From assembly GCF_001423585.1 (NCBI RefSeq), contig NZ_LMOP01000008.1, positions 1,563,118-1,627,117 on the forward strand: a DNA stretch of 64,000 bases, written 5' to 3'. The notes below the pieces were generated by a model. That model was not told the DNA's origin, searched no databases, and saw only the letters and a list, made by a program, of their open reading frames with translations. Positions 55,133 through 64,000 of this stretch are shown here, piece by piece. The position numbers and the translations under genes are program-made. Each line of letters opens with the position of its first letter. The stretch's first letter is position 1. This DNA is from Xanthomonas sp. Leaf148. GTDB taxonomy: Bacteria; Pseudomonadota; Gammaproteobacteria; Xanthomonadales; Xanthomonadaceae.

Positions 55133-58100
55133 TCAGCCCGGTGTCAGTGCGGCCAGCAAACCACGTGCGGCGTTGAAGCGGTCTGCGCCTTCGGGCATCG
55201 GCAACTTGATGCGCAGTTTGTCAGGGCCATCCATGGTGTAGATCTTCGGCTGCTTCTGGATCATCTGGATGACGGTCATCGGGTCGATCGACGGCTTGGC
55301 TTCGAACACCAGACGCCCGCCGTTTTCGCCCAGATCCAGCTTGCGGATCCCCAACGCATTGGCCTGCAGCTTGAGCTCGGCAATCGCGAACAGGTGCTTG
55401 ACCGGATCCGGCAGCAAGCCGAAGCGGTCGATCATCTCCACCTGCAATTCGCGCAAGGCATCGGTGTCGCGTGCACTGGAAATGCGCTTGTACAGCGTCA
55501 GGCGCGTATGCACATCGGGCAGGTAATCCTCGGGAATCAGCGAGGCCACATGCAGCTCCACTTCGGCGCCGCGCGCTTCTTCGCCGGCATCCAGATCGGG
55601 CAGTTTGCCTTGGCGAATACTGCGCACCGCGCGCTCCAGCAGCTCGGTGTACAGGCTGAAACCGACCTCGGCCATCTGGCCGCTCTGGTCTTCGCCGAGC
55701 AATTCGCCGGCGCCGCGGATTTCAAGATCGTGCGTGGCCAGCGTAAAGCCTGCGCCCAGCTCGTCCATCGAGGCGATGGCTTCCAGGCGCTTTTCTGCAT
55801 CGGAGGTCATCGAGCGCCGGTCCGGCACCACCAGATACGCGTAAGCGCGGTGATGCGAACGGCCCACGCGGCCGCGCAGCTGATGCAACTGCGCAAGACC
55901 GAAGCGATCGGCGCGGTTGATGATGATGGTGTTGGCGTTGGGAATGTCGATGCCCGATTCGATGATCGTGGTCGACAGCAACACGTTGAAGCGTTGCTTC
56001 TGGAAATCCAGCATCACCCGTTCCAGCTCGCGCTCGGGCATCTGCCCGTGCGCGATGCCGATACGCGCTTCCGGCACCAGTTCGGACAGATCGCGTTGCA
56101 TGCGCACGATGCTTTCCACATCGTTGTGCAGGAAGTACAGCTGGCCGCCACGGCTGAGCTCGCGCTGGAATGCTTCGCGCAGCAGCGTGTTGTCCCAGGC
56201 GGTGATGAAGGTCTGCACCGCCAGCCGGTTGGGCGGTGGGGTGGCGATGATGGACAGATCGCGCAAGCCGGCCATGGCCATATTGAGCGTGCGCGGAATC
56301 GGCGTGGCGGTGAGCGTGAGCAGATGCACGTTGGCGCGCATCGCCTTGAGCGCTTCTTTTTGCCGCACACCGAACCGTTGTTCCTCGTCGACCACGACCA
56401 GGCCCAGATCCTTGAACTTCACATCCGGCTGCAACAAGCGGTGCGTGCCGATGATGACGTCGATATCGCCACTGGCGACCTTCTCCAGCTCGGCCTTGAT
56501 TTCCTTGGTGCTCTTGAAGCGCGACAGCACTTCCACCTTCATCGGGTAATCGGCAAAGCGGTCGCGGAAATTGCGGTAATGCTGTTCGGCCAACAGGGTG
56601 GTCGGCACCAGCACTGCGACCTGCTTGCCGGCACTGGCCGCAGCAAATGCCGCGCGCACCGCGACCTCGGTCTTGCCGAAACCGACATCGCCGCACACCA
56701 CGCGGTCCATCGGCTGGCTGCTGCCCAGATCGCGCAGCGTGGCGTCGATGGCGGCGAGCTGGTCGGTGGTCTCTTCGAACGGAAACCCGGCTGCAAACGG
56801 CTCGTACATCGCACGGTCCACCTGCAGCGCCAGGCCGGCGCGCGCGCGGCGGCGGGCCTGGATTTCCAGCAGTTCGGCAGCCACGTCGCGCACCTTCTCG
56901 GCGGCTCTGCGCTTGGCCTTGGTCCATTGCTCGCCGCCCAGCGAATGCAGCGGCGCGGTCTCGGCCGATGCACCGGAGTAACGGCTGATCAGATGCAACT
57001 GGGCCACCGGCACATACAGCCGGTCGCCCTTGGCGTATTCGATTTCCAGAAACTCGCCGGGCATGCCGCCGGCATCGAGCACGATCAGCCCGCGGTAGCG
57101 GCCCACACCGTGGTCTTCGTGCACGATGGGGGCGCCTTCGGACAGCTCGCCCAGGTCGCGAATGATCGCTTCCGGCTCACGCCCGACCCGGCGCGTGCGG
57201 CGCGGTTGGTTGGCCCGCTCGGGAAACAGCTGGCGCTCGGTCAGTACCGCAATCTGCGGGTCGTCCAGCGCAAAGCCGTCTTCCAGCGCTGCCACCGTGA
57301 TGCCGAAACGCAGCTTGGTCGCCGCCAGGAAGGCGGGCACATCGGCCACGACATCCGGCTTGAGCTGGGCGGCGGCCAGCACTTCCATCAAGGCTTCGCG
57401 GCGGCCTGCCGAATCGGCGGCGACCAGCACACGGCCCGGGTAGTGGCTCAGGAACGAGGCCAGTGCCTGGCCAGCCGGCGCGTCTTTTGCCGCAACCGGC
57501 AGCGGCGGCAACGGTTGGTCGCCGAGCGCGGCGGCCTCGTCGATGCGCGCATGGTCGCTGGCCCACACCTCGATACGCGCCAGCTTGTTGAGCCGCTCGC
57601 GCAGCGCATCCGGCGATTGATACAACTCCTCCGGCGGCAGCAGCGGGCGCTCCACATCGTGGCGGCGCTGTTCGTAGCGATTCTGCGCCTGCGCCCAGAA
57701 CGTATCGGCGGCGTTGGACACGCCAGTAGCGATCAACGGTAGCGCGCGCTTGTCCAGATAATCGAATAGCGTGGCGGTCTTGGCGAAGAACATCGGCAGG
57801 TAGTACTCGACCCCCGACGGCGCCAGGCCCGATTTGAGATCCTGGTACAAGGCGCTACGCCGGGTATCCACATCGAAGCGTTCGCGCAGGCAGGCCAGCA
57901 CGCGTTCGACGCTGGCATCGTCCATCGGGACTTCGCGGCCGGGCAACATCTTGACCGCGCCCACCTTGTCCAGCGAACGCTGCGATTCCGGGTCGAACAC
58001 GCGGATCGAATCGATGTCTTCATCCAGCAACTCCACGCGCAGCGGCGTGGTTTCGCCCATCGGAAACACGTCGAGCAACCCGCCGCGCACCGCAAAATCG

Positions 58101-58600
58101 CCTGGGTCCATCACCTGCGGCACGTTGCGGTAACCAGCGCTTTCCAGGCGGCGTTTTTCCGCATCCAGATCCAACCGCTGGCCGACCTTGAGATCGAAAC
58201 TGCCGCCGACGATGTAGCTCAGCGGTGCCAGCTGCTGCATCAGGGTCTGCACCGGCACGATCACCACGCCCTTGCTCAGGCCGGGCAGGCGATGCAGGGC
58301 AGCCAGGCGCTGGCTGATGATTTCCGGGTGCGGGCTGAACTGGTCGTAGGGCAGGGTTTCCCAATCGGGAAACGGCACCACCGGCAGCGTCGCGTGCTCA
58401 CCGAGCAAGGCGTGCAGATCGGCTTCGATCTGATGCGCGCTCTGGTTATCGCGGGCGATCACCAGCAGCGGGCCGGCATGCGCCTCGGCGGCGCGGGCGA
58501 TCGACCAGGCCAGTGCAGTCGGAGAAGACGGAGAGCGCCAGTAGGCGCGGAGCTGGCCAGACTTGGGCAGCGGCGGCGAGGGATAGGTAGGCTGCGGCAT
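55133..58600 (-). CDS. mfd: Transcription-repair coupling factor Mfd
   Basis: Displaces RNA polymerase stalled at DNA lesions and recruits UvrA. It has 1155 residues, as expected. Domains in order: UvrB-like damage module (VPFPDWETLPYDQFSPH), RNA-polymerase-interacting domain (around 480-560, VHEDHGVGRYRGL), RecG-like helicase with Walker A GDVGFGKTEVAVR (about 633-645) and DEEQRFG (about 735), the TRG-like segment, and a C-terminal UvrA-masking domain. Confidence 0.98.
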   Translation of the reverse strand: MPQPTYPSPPLPKSGQLRAYWRSPSSPTALAWSIARAAEAHAGPLLVIARDNQSAHQIEADLHALLGEHATLPVVPFPDWETLPYDQFSPHPEIISQRLAALHRLPGLSKGVVIVPVQTLMQQLAPLSYIVGGSFDLKVGQRLDLDAEKRRLESAGYRNVPQVMDPGDFAVRGGLLDVFPMGETTPLRVELLDEDIDSIRVFDPESQRSLDKVGAVKMLPGREVPMDDASVERVLACLRERFDVDTRRSALYQDLKSGLAPSGVEYYLPMFFAKTATLFDYLDKRALPLIATGVSNAADTFWAQAQNRYEQRRHDVERPLLPPEELYQSPDALRERLNKLARIEVWASDHARIDEAAALGDQPLPPLPVAAKDAPAGQALASFLSHYPGRVLVAADSAGRREALMEVLAAAQLKPDVVADVPAFLAATKLRFGITVAALEDGFALDDPQIAVLTERQLFPERANQPRRTRRVGREPEAIIRDLGELSEGAPIVHEDHGVGRYRGLIVLDAGGMPGEFLEIEYAKGDRLYVPVAQLHLISRYSGASAETAPLHSLGGEQWTKAKRRAAEKVRDVAAELLEIQARRRARAGLALQVDRAMYEPFAAGFPFEETTDQLAAIDATLRDLGSSQPMDRVVCGDVGFGKTEVAVRAAFAAASAGKQVAVLVPTTLLAEQHYRNFRDRFADYPMKVEVLSRFKSTKEIKAELEKVASGDIDVIIGTHRLLQPDVKFKDLGLVVVDEEQRFGVRQKEALKAMRANVHLLTLTATPIPRTLNMAMAGLRDLSIIATPPPNRLAVQTFITAWDNTLLREAFQRELSRGGQLYFLHNDVESIVRMQRDLSELVPEARIGIAHGQMPERELERVMLDFQKQRFNVLLSTTIIESGIDIPNANTIIINRADRFGLAQLHQLRGRVGRSHHRAYAYLVVPDRRSMTSDAEKRLEAIASMDELGAGFTLATHDLEIRGAGELLGEDQSGQMAEVGFSLYTELLERAVRSIRQGKLPDLDAGEEARGAEVELHVASLIPEDYLPDVHTRLTLYKRISSARDTDALRELQVEMIDRFGLLPDPVKHLFAIAELKLQANALGIRKLDLGENGGRLVFEAKPSIDPMTVIQMIQKQPKIYTMDGPDKLRIKLPMPEGADRFNAARGLLAALTPG

Positions 58601-58766
58601 CAGTCCGCGATTTTATCAGAGCGCCTGCAGTGCCCGGTCCATCTGGCGTGAAAGCTTGTGTTGGCTCGTGCGCGGAGAGCTTCGCCAAGTTCTGCTGGCT
58701 TGTTGCTGTCGTTCTGGTGACTGGCCGATTTTGGAGCAACCGTTGAGCAGGTCGAAGGCGCGGTGC

Positions 58767-59105
58767 CCTCACCGTTTGCGGGACACGCCGTGAATCCGTC
58801 CATGGAGGCTCGGTGGCGGCATCCATGCCGCTACACGGTCCCGCAATCGGTAAGGACACCGCGCCAGCACGTTGGTCGGCCGTCTGAGGAGGGGCATCAG
58901 ACCGCAGGCGGCTTTTTTGGTCCCAGTATTGGTTCGGTAGGCCGTCAATAGGACCGCTCACCGCCCCTGGCTTGAACCATGCACACCGACGATCTCGACT
59001 GGTCCTTGCCCGCCTGCCGGCGCGGGACCTTACGCGGCGTGGATGCCGCGTAAGGGCCTACAGGGACGTACTTGCGGCGTGTCCCGCGCTGGTAGGCGGG
59101 CAAGG
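58767..59105. repeat. Composite structured repeat, copy 2 (two nested hairpins)
   Basis: Hairpin 1: arms 58767-58784 and 58838-58855 (16 of 18 paired). Hairpin 2: arms 59004-59028 and 59081-59105 (23 Watson-Crick and two G-T pairs of 25), with the inner stem at 59030-59053. Same order as copy 1 at 32892-33240. It lies between mfd and the GNAT gene, upstream of mfd. Confidence 0.88.
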
Positions 59106-59142
59106 GCCCTGCAACCAGCAAGCACCGAAACGGCCTTTAGCG

Positions 59143-59177
59143 AATCCCCAATCCCGACTCCCCAATCCCAGCCCCTC
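59143..59177 (-). repeat. Short GGGATT-type repeat, copy 3
   Basis: ATCCCCAATCCCGACTCCCC and neighbours repeat the G-rich motif seen at 5425 and 5571, directly against the 3' end of the GNAT gene. Confidence 0.5.
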
Positions 59178-59718
59178 AGGCATCCAGCTCCAGCACCATT
59201 CGCACCAATTCCGGCGAATCCGGGTGCGCCTGCGGCTTGAAGCCCAGCGATTCGGCCAGCTGCAGCATCGGGACGTTGCTTTGCAGCACGTCGCCGAACA
59301 GGCAATCCAGATACTTGCGGCGCGCCCACTTCACCAGCTTGCGCATCAATTGCCGGCCCAGGCCCTGGCCGGCGACGAAGCTGCTGACCAGGATGGTGTA
59401 TTCGGCCTGGCGGGTGCCCGGCACCAATGCTGCGCGCGCCACCGCACCGACCAGGGCTTCGCCCGGGGGCAACTGCTCGGCGGCGACCAGCACGATCTCG
59501 GTCTTGGGGTTGGGATGGGTCAGGCGCTGCACCATCTCCGGGGTGATTTCGGCGGAGGAGCGTACGAAGCGCGCGCGGATTTCCTCCGGTCCCAGCAGGC
59601 TGAATGCCCCTTGCAGCGGCGGGCCGTCCTCGGGACGGATCGGGCGGAGCAACAGGGTGCGGCCATTGGGCAGGCTGAAGTTTTCATGCCAGGGAGGCAT
59701 GCGATTGCGAATGGCCAT
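59176..59718 (-). CDS. GNAT-family N-acetyltransferase
   Basis: A 180-residue acetyl-CoA-dependent acetyltransferase. The acetyl-CoA loop is VAGQGLGRQLMRKLVKWAR; the early segment LLLRPIRPEDGPPLQGAF and the C-terminal LAESLGFKPQ are typical. It resembles the GNAT half of Pat-type protein acetyltransferases, but the CoA-ligase-like half is absent, so the target is unknown. AAGGA lies before the ATG. Confidence 0.87.
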   Translation of the reverse strand: MAIRNRMPPWHENFSLPNGRTLLLRPIRPEDGPPLQGAFSLLGPEEIRARFVRSSAEITPEMVQRLTHPNPKTEIVLVAAEQLPPGEALVGAVARAALVPGTRQAEYTILVSSFVAGQGLGRQLMRKLVKWARRKYLDCLFGDVLQSNVPMLQLAESLGFKPQAHPDSPELVRMVLELDA

Positions 59719-60124
59719 GACCGGTGTTCCTTAAAGATCGGAAGATTCTGGCACCAGCCCGGCGCGCAACCATGAATGAATCCGGTGCGCCGCTGAGGGC
59801 CATCAAGGGGTGGCAGTGCTTCCCAGACAACTGTAACGAGCGGAGCCGTGAGCCGGTCGTGAGCTTGCCCGCACGCGATCACCCCCGCCGTTGCCGCCTG
59901 TTGGCGGGGCTGGATGGCGGCCTGCTGGATTGATAGCGACTGTTTGAGACCAGGCCCGGCGGTCGCGCCAAGGCCCTGCCTCATGCCAGTGCCAATGCCA
60001 GGCTGCTGCGGCCGTCAGCCAGCCAGCAGCCGATGCGCACTGACGCCGGTGCAAGGCACACCGTGCGACGTGTGCAATCGCCGCAACTGCGGCCAGGCGA
60101 ACGCTCCACAAGTTGCCGGGCGTA
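59719..60124. other. Gene-free stretch between the GNAT and rlmJ genes
   Basis: About 406 bases without a supported gene, repeat or clear terminator. It holds the promoter of the GNAT gene at its left and the 3' end of rlmJ at its right. Confidence 0.4.
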
Positions 60125-61033
60125 TCAGGCGTCCTGGCGCAGCCATTCCAGCCGCGTGGAAGCGCCAAGTTCGCCAAGATGCTTCTTGAGCACCGGTAAT
60201 GCCGGTGCCAGCACCTTGTCGAATTGCCAGGGCGCATTGACGATCAACAACCCGCTGCCGGTCAGGCGCAGCGGCGAGTCGTCCGGGCGCACCTGCAACT
60301 CGGCCACCAGCACCGACTTGGCCGGCAACGTGGCCGCTTTGCGCATGAACGGCTGCAGGCTGCGACGCAGCTTGATCGGGTACCACACCATGCAGATCGC
60401 CTGCGGCCAGCGCGCCAACGTCTCACGCACGCTATGGATGATCTGCTGGTATTCGGCGTCCTGCGACTCGTACGGCGGGTCGATCAGCACCAGCCCGCGG
60501 CCGATCTTGGTGTCGCCGGCGCGCGGCGGCAAAAATGCGCGGATGGCCGCATAGCCGTCGCCGGCATGCACGCGCACGCGGCTGTCCTTGGCGAACAGGG
60601 TCTTGAGCGCCTCCGCCTCGTCCGGCTGCAATTCGCAGAACGCCATGCGGTCCTGCTCGCGCAGGGCCTGCGCGGCCAGCAGCGGCGAGCCGGGGTAATG
60701 GTTGAGCTGGATGCCGGCGGTGGGGCGGGCCGGCTTCTGCCCGGGTACGGCGGGGCGGGCGACGGTCTGGTTGTCTGCCTGCACCGCACGCAGATAGCGC
60801 TCGACCACTTCCGGCAAGGTGGACTCGGCCATCAGCCGCATCACGCCGGCATCGGCCTCGTTGGTCTTGCGGCTTTCTTCGCCACCGAGCTGGTAGCGGC
60901 CGCGCCCGGCGTGGGTGTCGAGCACGAAGAACGGGGTGTCCTTGCGCTTGAGGGTGTCGATCAGCGCCAGCAAGGCGATGTGCTTGAGCACGTCGGCATG
61001 GTTGCCGGCATGGAAGGCGTGGCGATAGTTCAT
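60125..61033 (-). CDS. rlmJ: 23S rRNA (adenine(2030)-N6)-methyltransferase RlmJ
   Basis: Methylates A2030 of 23S rRNA with S-adenosylmethionine. Seen: MNYRHAFHAGNHADVLKHIA (family N-terminus), DTHAGRGRY (SAM-binding motif I) and the catalytic LVLIDPPYE. Length is 302 residues. The ATG at 61033 is set by the conserved N-terminus. Confidence 0.95.
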   Translation of the reverse strand: MNYRHAFHAGNHADVLKHIALLALIDTLKRKDTPFFVLDTHAGRGRYQLGGEESRKTNEADAGVMRLMAESTLPEVVERYLRAVQADNQTVARPAVPGQKPARPTAGIQLNHYPGSPLLAAQALREQDRMAFCELQPDEAEALKTLFAKDSRVRVHAGDGYAAIRAFLPPRAGDTKIGRGLVLIDPPYESQDAEYQQIIHSVRETLARWPQAICMVWYPIKLRRSLQPFMRKAATLPAKSVLVAELQVRPDDSPLRLTGSGLLIVNAPWQFDKVLAPALPVLKKHLGELGASTRLEWLRQDA

Positions 61034-61249
61034 CGGGGAAGTGTAGAGCGTGCGCGGCCCTTTGCGCTGCGCGCGGGTGCGCGGGGTGGCGGGATGCACT
61101 AGCGGTATGGGCTTGAGGGCGTGGCGCCGGGCGCGCGCAGCTACCCCGGCCATCTGTTGCCAACGTCTGTCGCCGACGCTTGCGTGCGTGCCACGGCCTG
61201 GCAGCGTGCGCGCTATGGGCCGCGCCGGCATGCGGCTATGCTGCGCGCC

Positions 61250-61942
61250 ATGTCCGACTCTCCCGCCCGCGTGCTCGTCGTCGAAGACGAAGCCGCCATC
61301 GCCGATACCGTGCTCTACGCGCTGCGTAGCGAAGGCTATGCGGCGGAACATTGCCTGCTGGGCCGCGACGCGCTGGCGCGGCTGCGTGCCGACCCGGCCG
61401 ATGTGGTGGTGCTGGACGTGGGCCTGCCGGACATCAACGGCTTCGAGGTGTGCCGCAGCCTGCGCAGTTTCAGCGAGGTGCCGGTGATCTTCCTGACCGC
61501 GCGCAACGACGAGATCGACCGCGTGCTCGGGCTGGAGCTGGGCGCCGACGATTACATGGCCAAGCCGTTCTCCCCGCGCGAGCTGGTGGCGCGGGTGCGC
61601 GCACGTCTGCGCCGCCGCAGCGTGGCAGCAGTGGCCGAACCGGGTTGGCAGCCGCATGGCGCGTTCGCGATCGACCGCGACGGCAGCCGCATCCGCTACG
61701 GCGATGCCTTGTTGCCGCTGACCCGTTACGAATACGCGTTGCTGGCTGCGTTGCTGCAACGCCCGGGTGCGATCCTGAGCCGTGCGCAGTTGATGGATCG
61801 CGGCTGGGATGCCAGCGCCGACAGCGCCGATCGCACCGTCGACACCCATATCAAGACGCTACGCGGCAAGCTGCGCCTGGCCGGCGTGCCGGCCGACCCG
61901 ATTCGCACCCATCGTGGCCTTGGCTACGCCCTGGAGCTGTAG
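61250..61942 (+). CDS. creB: OmpR-family response regulator CreB
   Basis: A 230-residue regulator: receiver with VLVVEDEAAIADT and VVVLDVGLPDINGFEV (phospho-acceptor Asp about 57), Lys in DDYMAKPFSPRELV, and a C-terminal winged helix (LPLTRYEYALLAALLQRPG, TVDTHIKTLRGKLR, RTHRGLGYALEL). It resembles CreB of the carbon-source and beta-lactam-response system. The kinase gene follows 49 bases later. An ATG at 61238 is an alternative start. Confidence 0.9.
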   Translation: MSDSPARVLVVEDEAAIADTVLYALRSEGYAAEHCLLGRDALARLRADPADVVVLDVGLPDINGFEVCRSLRSFSEVPVIFLTARNDEIDRVLGLELGADDYMAKPFSPRELVARVRARLRRRSVAAVAEPGWQPHGAFAIDRDGSRIRYGDALLPLTRYEYALLAALLQRPGAILSRAQLMDRGWDASADSADRTVDTHIKTLRGKLRLAGVPADPIRTHRGLGYALEL

Positions 61943-61991
61943 CCGATGGATGGGCGTGTGTGTGGTGCGTTGAACCGAGTGGGGTGCTGAC

Positions 61992-63440
61992 ATGCGGCTT
62001 GGTCTCAAGCTGTTTCTGGGCTTCTTCCTGATCGTGGGCCTGGCCGCGTTCTTCGTGATGCGGGTGTTCGTCAACGAGGTCAAACCCGGCGTGCGTCAAG
62101 CGATGGAATCCACGCTGGTGGATGCGGCCAACGTGCTTGCAGAAATGGCCAGCAGCGACCTGGCCGCCGGGCACATCGTCGACGGCCGCTTTGCGCGCAA
62201 CCTGGCGCAGGCGCAGCAGCGCGACCCCAAGGCCTGGGTGTGGCGCTTCCGCAAGAACAATGTGGATTACCGCGTCACCGTGACCGATGCGCGCGGGGTG
62301 GTGGTATTCGATTCGCTGGGCCGCGATGTGGGCCGCGACAACTCGCGTTGGAACGATGTCTACCGCACCTTGCGTGGCGAATACGGCGCGCGTTCCAGCC
62401 CGGAACTCGATGGCGACCCTAAAGCCACCGTCATGCATGTGTCCGCACCGATCTACGCGCCCGACCAACCTGGCAAGTTGATCGGCGTGCTCACCCTGGC
62501 CCAGCCCAATCGCAGTATCGACCCGTTTATCGAAGCCAGCCAACGCAACATCCTGCAGCGCGGGGCCTGGTTGATCGGTATTTCCGCGTTGATCGGCATC
62601 CTGATGACCTGGTGGCTGATGCGCGGCATCGGCCGGCTCAACCGCTATGCGCAGGCCGTGAGCGCCGGCATCCCGGTGCCGCCACCCAAACCGCGCGGCG
62701 ATGAAATCGGCGACCTCGGCCAGGCGTTGGAAACCATGCGCCGCAAGCTCGAAGGCAAGGCCTACGTCGAGCATTACGTGCAGTCGCTGACGCATGAAAT
62801 GAAAAGCCCGTTGGCGGCGATCCGTGGTGCATCGGAGTTGTTGACCGAGCCGTTGCCGGAAGCCGATCGCCAGCATTTTGTCGCCAGCATCCGCGCGCAG
62901 GAACAACGGCTCACCGAAACCATCGACAAGCTGCTCGCGCTGGCTGAGGTGGAACAACACGGTCGGCTGCAGACGCGCGCGCGCATCGCTGTGAGCAGCG
63001 TGCTGCAAGCGGCGTTGGAGGCGGTTGCGCCGCGTGCCGCCGCAGCGGGTGTGCAGCTGGAGAGTGCCGCGCCGCCCGATTCGAGCGGCGAGCAGCACGT
63101 ATCTGGCGATGGATTTTTGTTGCGTCAGGCGCTGATCAATCTGCTGGAAAATGCGATTGCATTTTCGCCGCAGGGCAGCAGTGTGCAGTTGCGTGCGCAC
63201 ATACATGCAGGGCACTGGCAGCTGTCGGTCGAAGACCGGGGCAGCGGGGTGCCGGACTACGCCATCGAACGCGTCTTCGAGCGCTTTTACTCGTTGGCGC
63301 GGCCGCAGACCGGGCAACGCAGCTCCGGCCTCGGCTTGCCGTTCGTGCGCGAGGTGGCGCGTTTGCACGATGGCGATGTGGCGCTGGGTAATCGCGAGGG
63401 TGGCGGTGCGATTGCGACCTTGCGGCTGCCGATCGGCTAA
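61992..63440 (+). CDS. creC: Two-component sensor histidine kinase CreC
   Basis: A 482-residue membrane kinase: helix about 5-25, periplasmic sensor about 30-190, helix about 195-215, HAMP, then the H box SLTHEMKSPLAAIRGASELL, N box LINLLENAIAFSP and G boxes (DRGSGVP, SSGLGLPFV). It is the partner of CreB; CreD, often next in such operons, is not seen. The TAA stop is also the left end of repeat element D. Confidence 0.92.
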   Translation: MRLGLKLFLGFFLIVGLAAFFVMRVFVNEVKPGVRQAMESTLVDAANVLAEMASSDLAAGHIVDGRFARNLAQAQQRDPKAWVWRFRKNNVDYRVTVTDARGVVVFDSLGRDVGRDNSRWNDVYRTLRGEYGARSSPELDGDPKATVMHVSAPIYAPDQPGKLIGVLTLAQPNRSIDPFIEASQRNILQRGAWLIGISALIGILMTWWLMRGIGRLNRYAQAVSAGIPVPPPKPRGDEIGDLGQALETMRRKLEGKAYVEHYVQSLTHEMKSPLAAIRGASELLTEPLPEADRQHFVASIRAQEQRLTETIDKLLALAEVEQHGRLQTRARIAVSSVLQAALEAVAPRAAAAGVQLESAAPPDSSGEQHVSGDGFLLRQALINLLENAIAFSPQGSSVQLRAHIHAGHWQLSVEDRGSGVPDYAIERVFERFYSLARPQTGQRSSGLGLPFVREVARLHDGDVALGNREGGGAIATLRLPIG

Positions 63441-63574
63441 GCGCGGCTGACACAACGTCGCGAGCAGTTGTCAGATGAGTGTGGACGGCGCGCTCAGATC
63501 CGGAGAGAGGGCCATGCCGCATCGGCCGCGCCCGTCTGGCGGTGACGCCGGCATGTTGTTGGCCGCTCTTGGTA
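63438..63574 (+). repeat. 146-bp-type inverted-repeat element, copy D
   Basis: Begins TAAGCGCGGCTGACACAACG, with its first three bases as the creC stop, continues CGCGAGCAGTTGTCAGATGA and a diverged centre, and ends near GTTGGCCGCTCTT. It aligns with copies A-C over most of its length. Confidence 0.7.
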
Positions 63575-63719
63575 TTGGGTGGAGCTTGTGCAGCAGTAGG
63601 ACGCCGAGAACGCACCATCGCTGCACGAAATGCGGCATGCGGCATGTGGAACACGGCATGCACCAGCGCGCATGCCGTATCCGTATCAGCCGCACATCGC
63701 AGTGCGCTTCCGCGGTGCG

Positions 63720-64000
63720 CTAGTGCACCACGTCGGCGGCGGTGACGTCCTTGGCCACCACCGACCAGGACAGCTTGCCAAAGCCTTTGTTGCCCCACTC
63801 GGTGCCCCAGCTGTTTTCGACGATCAGCCCTTCGCTGTCGTAACCCAGCGCGATCACCGCGTGCCCGCCCAGGATCGGGGTCTTGATGTCGTAGTCGACC
63901 TGATTCTTGGGTGTGAGGTCTTCAAAACCCTGCCGCACATAGAAGCCGATGGCGACCGGCGTGGACGAGGCCAGCGCCAGTTTGATCTGCTCGATCAGGG
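63720..64000 (-). CDS. Papain-like (C1 family) cysteine peptidase, C-terminal part, cut by window edge
   Basis: Open at the right edge of the window. The visible C-terminal 90 or so residues carry PVAIGFYVRQGFED, the catalytic His in LGGHAVIALGYDSEG and the catalytic Asn in IVENSWGTEWGNKGFGKLSW, all papain-family landmarks. The Cys nucleophile and any signal peptide lie outside the window. It is convergent with creC. Confidence 0.88.
   Translation of the reverse strand, partial: LIEQIKLALASSTPVAIGFYVRQGFEDLTPKNQVDYDIKTPILGGHAVIALGYDSEGLIVENSWGTEWGNKGFGKLSWSVVAKDVTAADVVH

Noticed and set aside
61851-63455. 534-residue minus-strand frame
   Set aside because: Antisense to creC, which has every histidine-kinase motif.

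Overview
The window is chromosomal DNA from a high-GC gammaproteobacterium, almost certainly a Xanthomonas species. The MurL/MurD2 pair (1671-4416), a lysA that looks like the C-terminal half of a fused aspartokinase/decarboxylase, a C-terminal XVIPCD-like tail on a lipase effector, and the style of the intergenic repeats all point there. No rRNA, tRNA, CRISPR array, prophage or intact insertion sequence was recognised.

Layout. (1) 1-4416: a tightly overlapped chain lysA / small membrane protein / murL / murD2, linking lysine and peptidoglycan precursor synthesis. (2) 4622-7452: a periplasmic dienelactone-hydrolase-like protein, ispB, and divergent ssb. (3) 8045-18057: the most interesting block. 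It is a ten-gene sugar-catabolic island made of two convergent operons plus a LacI-type regulator. It encodes a GMC dehydrogenase with its Tat-exported small subunit, a DUF1080 (3-keto-disaccharide hydrolase family) protein, a cytochrome c, three TIM-barrel isomerase/epimerase-like proteins in different compartments, a Gfo/Idh/MocA oxidoreductase and an MFS permease. The same 16-base operator-like sequence lies before both operons. I read it as a glycoside 3-oxidation (3-keto-glycoside) pathway. (4) 18114-20916: diguanylate cyclase and a zinc-free MDR oxidoreductase. (5) 21321-27376: paoABCD-like periplasmic molybdenum aldehyde oxidoreductase with a MocA-type cytidylyltransferase. (6) 27440-29710: a 31-residue membrane ORF behind two 16-base palindromes, a small conserved-looking protein and a DUF819 transporter.

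(7) 29878-31875: an antibacterial effector candidate (lipase plus XVIPCD-like tail) with a lipoprotein ankyrin-repeat protein that probably gives immunity. (8) 32138-41286: HAD phosphatase, cstA-ybdD, two pirins, OsmC, endonuclease V, gpmA and small proteins. (9) 41556-45525: M13 lipoprotein metallopeptidase and a phospholipase D/cardiolipin synthase-like protein. (10) 45718-54817: a chemosensory operon (STAS, CheA, MCP, CheW, REC-EAL, CheR, CheB) with no CheY and a likely sigma-28 promoter. (11) 55133-64000: mfd, a GNAT acetyltransferase, rlmJ, creBC and the C-terminal part of a papain-like peptidase.

The intergenic DNA is rich in structured repeats. About five small inverted-repeat elements sit exactly on stop codons. 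Two copies of a ~350-bp composite element carry large nested hairpins whose stems show compensatory base changes. Calls rest on reading the sequence and remembered family knowledge; no database search was possible.
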